A stretch of DNA of 64,000 nucleotides, taken from positions 248,001-312,000 of the forward strand of contig NZ_JNIK01000013.1 of assembly GCF_000701365.1 (NCBI RefSeq), in the 5' to 3' direction. The notes beneath the pieces are model-generated. The model was not told the DNA's origin, searched no databases, and saw only the letters and a program-made list of their open reading frames with translations. This DNA comes from Blastococcus sp. URHD0036 (GTDB lineage Bacteria; Actinomycetota; Actinomycetes; Mycobacteriales; Geodermatophilaceae). Positions 62,690 to 64,000 of this stretch are shown here, piece by piece. A program made the position numbers and the translations under genes. Numbering within the stretch: position 1 is the stretch's first letter; each line of letters starts with the position of its first letter.

Positions 62690-63907
62690 GTGAGGATCCG
62701 GAACGCGGCGACGGCGGCCCTGGGTGTGCTGCTGATGGTGGCCGGTTGCTCGTCCGACGACGGCGGCAGCGACGCTGCGGAGGAGACGCACGCGCACGGC
62801 CACTCGTCGTCGTCGCCGGCCATGAGCACGCCGCCGCCCACGACCGCCGCGCCGACCCCGGTGATCGCCGACCAGCTCCCGGGCATGCCGCCGGTGCTGG
62901 ACGCCGGCAACGTCTACTCCGAGACCGGCCCCGACGACCTCAGCGAGGCCGCCCGCGCCGCCCGGCCGATGGTCTACGTGCCGCACAACAGCGGCGAGGT
63001 GTGGGAGATCGACCCGGCCACCTTCCAGGTGGTCGCGAAGTTCCCCGCCGGCCTGGAGGTGCAGCACGTCGTCCCGTCGTGGGACATGCGCACGCTCTAC
63101 GCCACCGACGACATCGGGAACACGATCACCCCGATCGACCCGGTGACCGGCCAGAACGGCCCCCGGATCCCGGTCGACGACCCGTACAACATGTACTTCA
63201 CCCCGGACGGCGCGGCCGCGATCTCGGTGGCCGAGGCCCGCAGGTCGCTGGTGTTCTACGACCCGCACACCTGGGTGGAGCAGAGCCGGCTGCAGATCCC
63301 CGAGTGCGCCGGCATCGACCACGCCGACTTCACCCCGGACGGGCGGACCGCGGTCTTCACCTGCGAGTTCGCCGGGCGGGTCGCCGTCGTCGACGTCCCG
63401 TCGCGGACCGTGCTGCGGCTGATCGACATGCCGGTGATGAACACGCACATGGGCCCGCAGGACATCAAGCTCTCCCCCGACGGCAGCCGGTTCTACATCG
63501 CCGACTCCGACCAGGGCTCGCTGTGGGTGCTCGACGGCGCCGCGACCCAGGTGATCGGGGAGATCCCGACCGCACCCGGCACGCACGGCATCTACCCGAG
63601 CCGCGACGCCACGCAGCTGTACGTGACCAACCGGCACAGCGGCTCGATCTCGGTCCTCGACGCGAACACCGGTGCGCCGATCGCCACCTGGACCATCCCG
63701 GGCTCCGCCAGCCCCGACATGGGCGGCGTGACCGCCGACGGGACCCAGCTGTGGCTGTCGGGCCGGTACGACAACGAGGTCTACGTGATCTCGACGGCCG
63801 ACGGCTCGCTGCTCGCGCGCATCCCGACCGCGGGCAAGCCGCACGGGCTGTGCGTCTGGCCGCAGCCCGGTCGGTACTCGCTGGGGCACACCGGCGTCAC
63901 GCGCTGA
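62690..63907 (+). CDS. YVTN/YncE-type beta-propeller lipoprotein
   Basis: The 405-residue protein has a lipoprotein signal (ALGVLLMVAGC, lipobox VAGC), a His-rich linker (EETHAHGHSSSSPAMS) and a seven-blade-like beta-propeller of YncE/YVTN repeats (GRTAVFTCEFAGRVAVVDVPSRTV, TQLYVTNRHSGSISVLDANTG, GTQLWLSGRYDNEVYVISTADG). It is outside the membrane. The His-rich stretch suggests metal binding, perhaps copper. It starts at GTG 62690, preceded by GGCGAGGG. Its role is unknown, and the divergent neighbour encodes a possibly iron-dependent dioxygenase. Confidence 0.82.
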   Translation: MRIRNAATAALGVLLMVAGCSSDDGGSDAAEETHAHGHSSSSPAMSTPPPTTAAPTPVIADQLPGMPPVLDAGNVYSETGPDDLSEAARAARPMVYVPHNSGEVWEIDPATFQVVAKFPAGLEVQHVVPSWDMRTLYATDDIGNTITPIDPVTGQNGPRIPVDDPYNMYFTPDGAAAISVAEARRSLVFYDPHTWVEQSRLQIPECAGIDHADFTPDGRTAVFTCEFAGRVAVVDVPSRTVLRLIDMPVMNTHMGPQDIKLSPDGSRFYIADSDQGSLWVLDGAATQVIGEIPTAPGTHGIYPSRDATQLYVTNRHSGSISVLDANTGAPIATWTIPGSASPDMGGVTADGTQLWLSGRYDNEVYVISTADGSLLARIPTAGKPHGLCVWPQPGRYSLGHTGVTR

Positions 63908-63909
63908 CA

Positions 63910-63943
63910 CCACGGGCGCGGGGCGCATCCCCCGCGCCCGTGG
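63910..63943 (+). terminator. Terminator after the beta-propeller gene
   Basis: The perfect 14-bp stem CCACGGGCGCGGGG (63910-63923) / CCCCGCGCCCGTGG (63930-63943) with a six-base loop lies three bases after the stop codon. Confidence 0.85.
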
Positions 63944-63955
63944 TGGACTGCGCAC

Positions 63956-64000
63956 GTGGCACTCGCCGATCGACTGGACCGGCTGCAGCGCCGCCATCCG
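63956..64000 (+). CDS. Start of next gene, partial (N terminus resembles YihY/BrkB proteins)
   Basis: The last 45 bases hold a GTG-initiated reading frame, ALADRLDRLQRRHP, cut by the window end. The pattern resembles the N terminus of actinobacterial YihY/virulence factor BrkB membrane proteins, but 15 residues are too few for certainty. Confidence 0.35.
   Translation, partial: MALADRLDRLQRRHP

Overview
The window is about 64 kb of very GC-rich (roughly 73% by eye) bacterial chromosome. Dense ATGA/GTGA gene overlaps, frequent GTG starts, FtsEX next to SmpB and RF2, many actinobacterial families and an ssrA-encoded tag ADSNQRDFALAA point to Actinomycetota. A soil or rock actinobacterium such as a Geodermatophilaceae member (Blastococcus, Geodermatophilus, Modestobacter) is my best guess, which is an inference. 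No transposase, integrase, phage gene, CRISPR array, tRNA or rRNA was seen. The region reads as ordinary chromosome, not an island.

Layout. 1-6.8 kb: tail of a probable MFS transporter; a Cys-rich leader peptide ahead of a TauE/SafE anion exporter; a CoA-transferase with a small coupled ORF and an IclR regulator, divergent from a two-gene amidohydrolase operon. 7-11.9 kb: XRE regulator/methionine aminopeptidase divergent pair, typA, a small membrane protein, a YceI protein divergent from a MarR regulator. 11.9-17.5 kb: complete dipeptide/oligopeptide-type ABC importer (two permeases, two ATPases, lipoprotein binding protein). 17.6-23.7 kb: lipoprotein, NarL-type two-component system and a MacB/FtsX-like ABC exporter. 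23.7-27.5 kb: patatin lipase, acyl-CoA ligase, RCK potassium channel. 27.4-31.3 kb: ECF sigma, zinc-motif membrane anti-sigma, ABC ATPase and two permeases in one overlapping operon. 31.4-36.1 kb: second two-component system with a membrane protein, adenylate cyclase, two small genes. 36.2-43.6 kb: DUF2207 membrane protein, four alpha/beta hydrolases, DinB protein, cupin, lipoprotein. 43.7-46.1 kb: YqeY, tmRNA, an unusual cluster of palindromic repeats, corA with a proline-rich leader ORF. 46.2-52 kb: minus-strand, mostly overlapping genes for CMD, SCO6745-like, GNAT, VOC, amidohydrolase and quinone oxidoreductase proteins, one with an apparent frameshift. 52-55.7 kb: smpB, ftsX, ftsE, prfB. 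55.7-64 kb: PAS-GGDEF-EAL protein, CutA, Ser/Thr kinase, secreted lipoproteins, DUF4230 protein, secreted intradiol dioxygenase, beta-propeller lipoprotein and the start of a further gene.

The most interesting signals are translational and structural rather than protein novelties: a 15-codon proline-rich leader with a 10-bp inverted repeat just before corA (possible Mg-responsive attenuation), a cysteine-rich leader before the TauE exporter, a triplet of long palindromic repeats between corA and ssrA, an 18-bp inverted repeat at 20193-20257, and a one-base frameshift in a tandem GNAT gene. The rest is mainly housekeeping (trans-translation, cell division, translation termination, methionine removal), solute transport and signalling.
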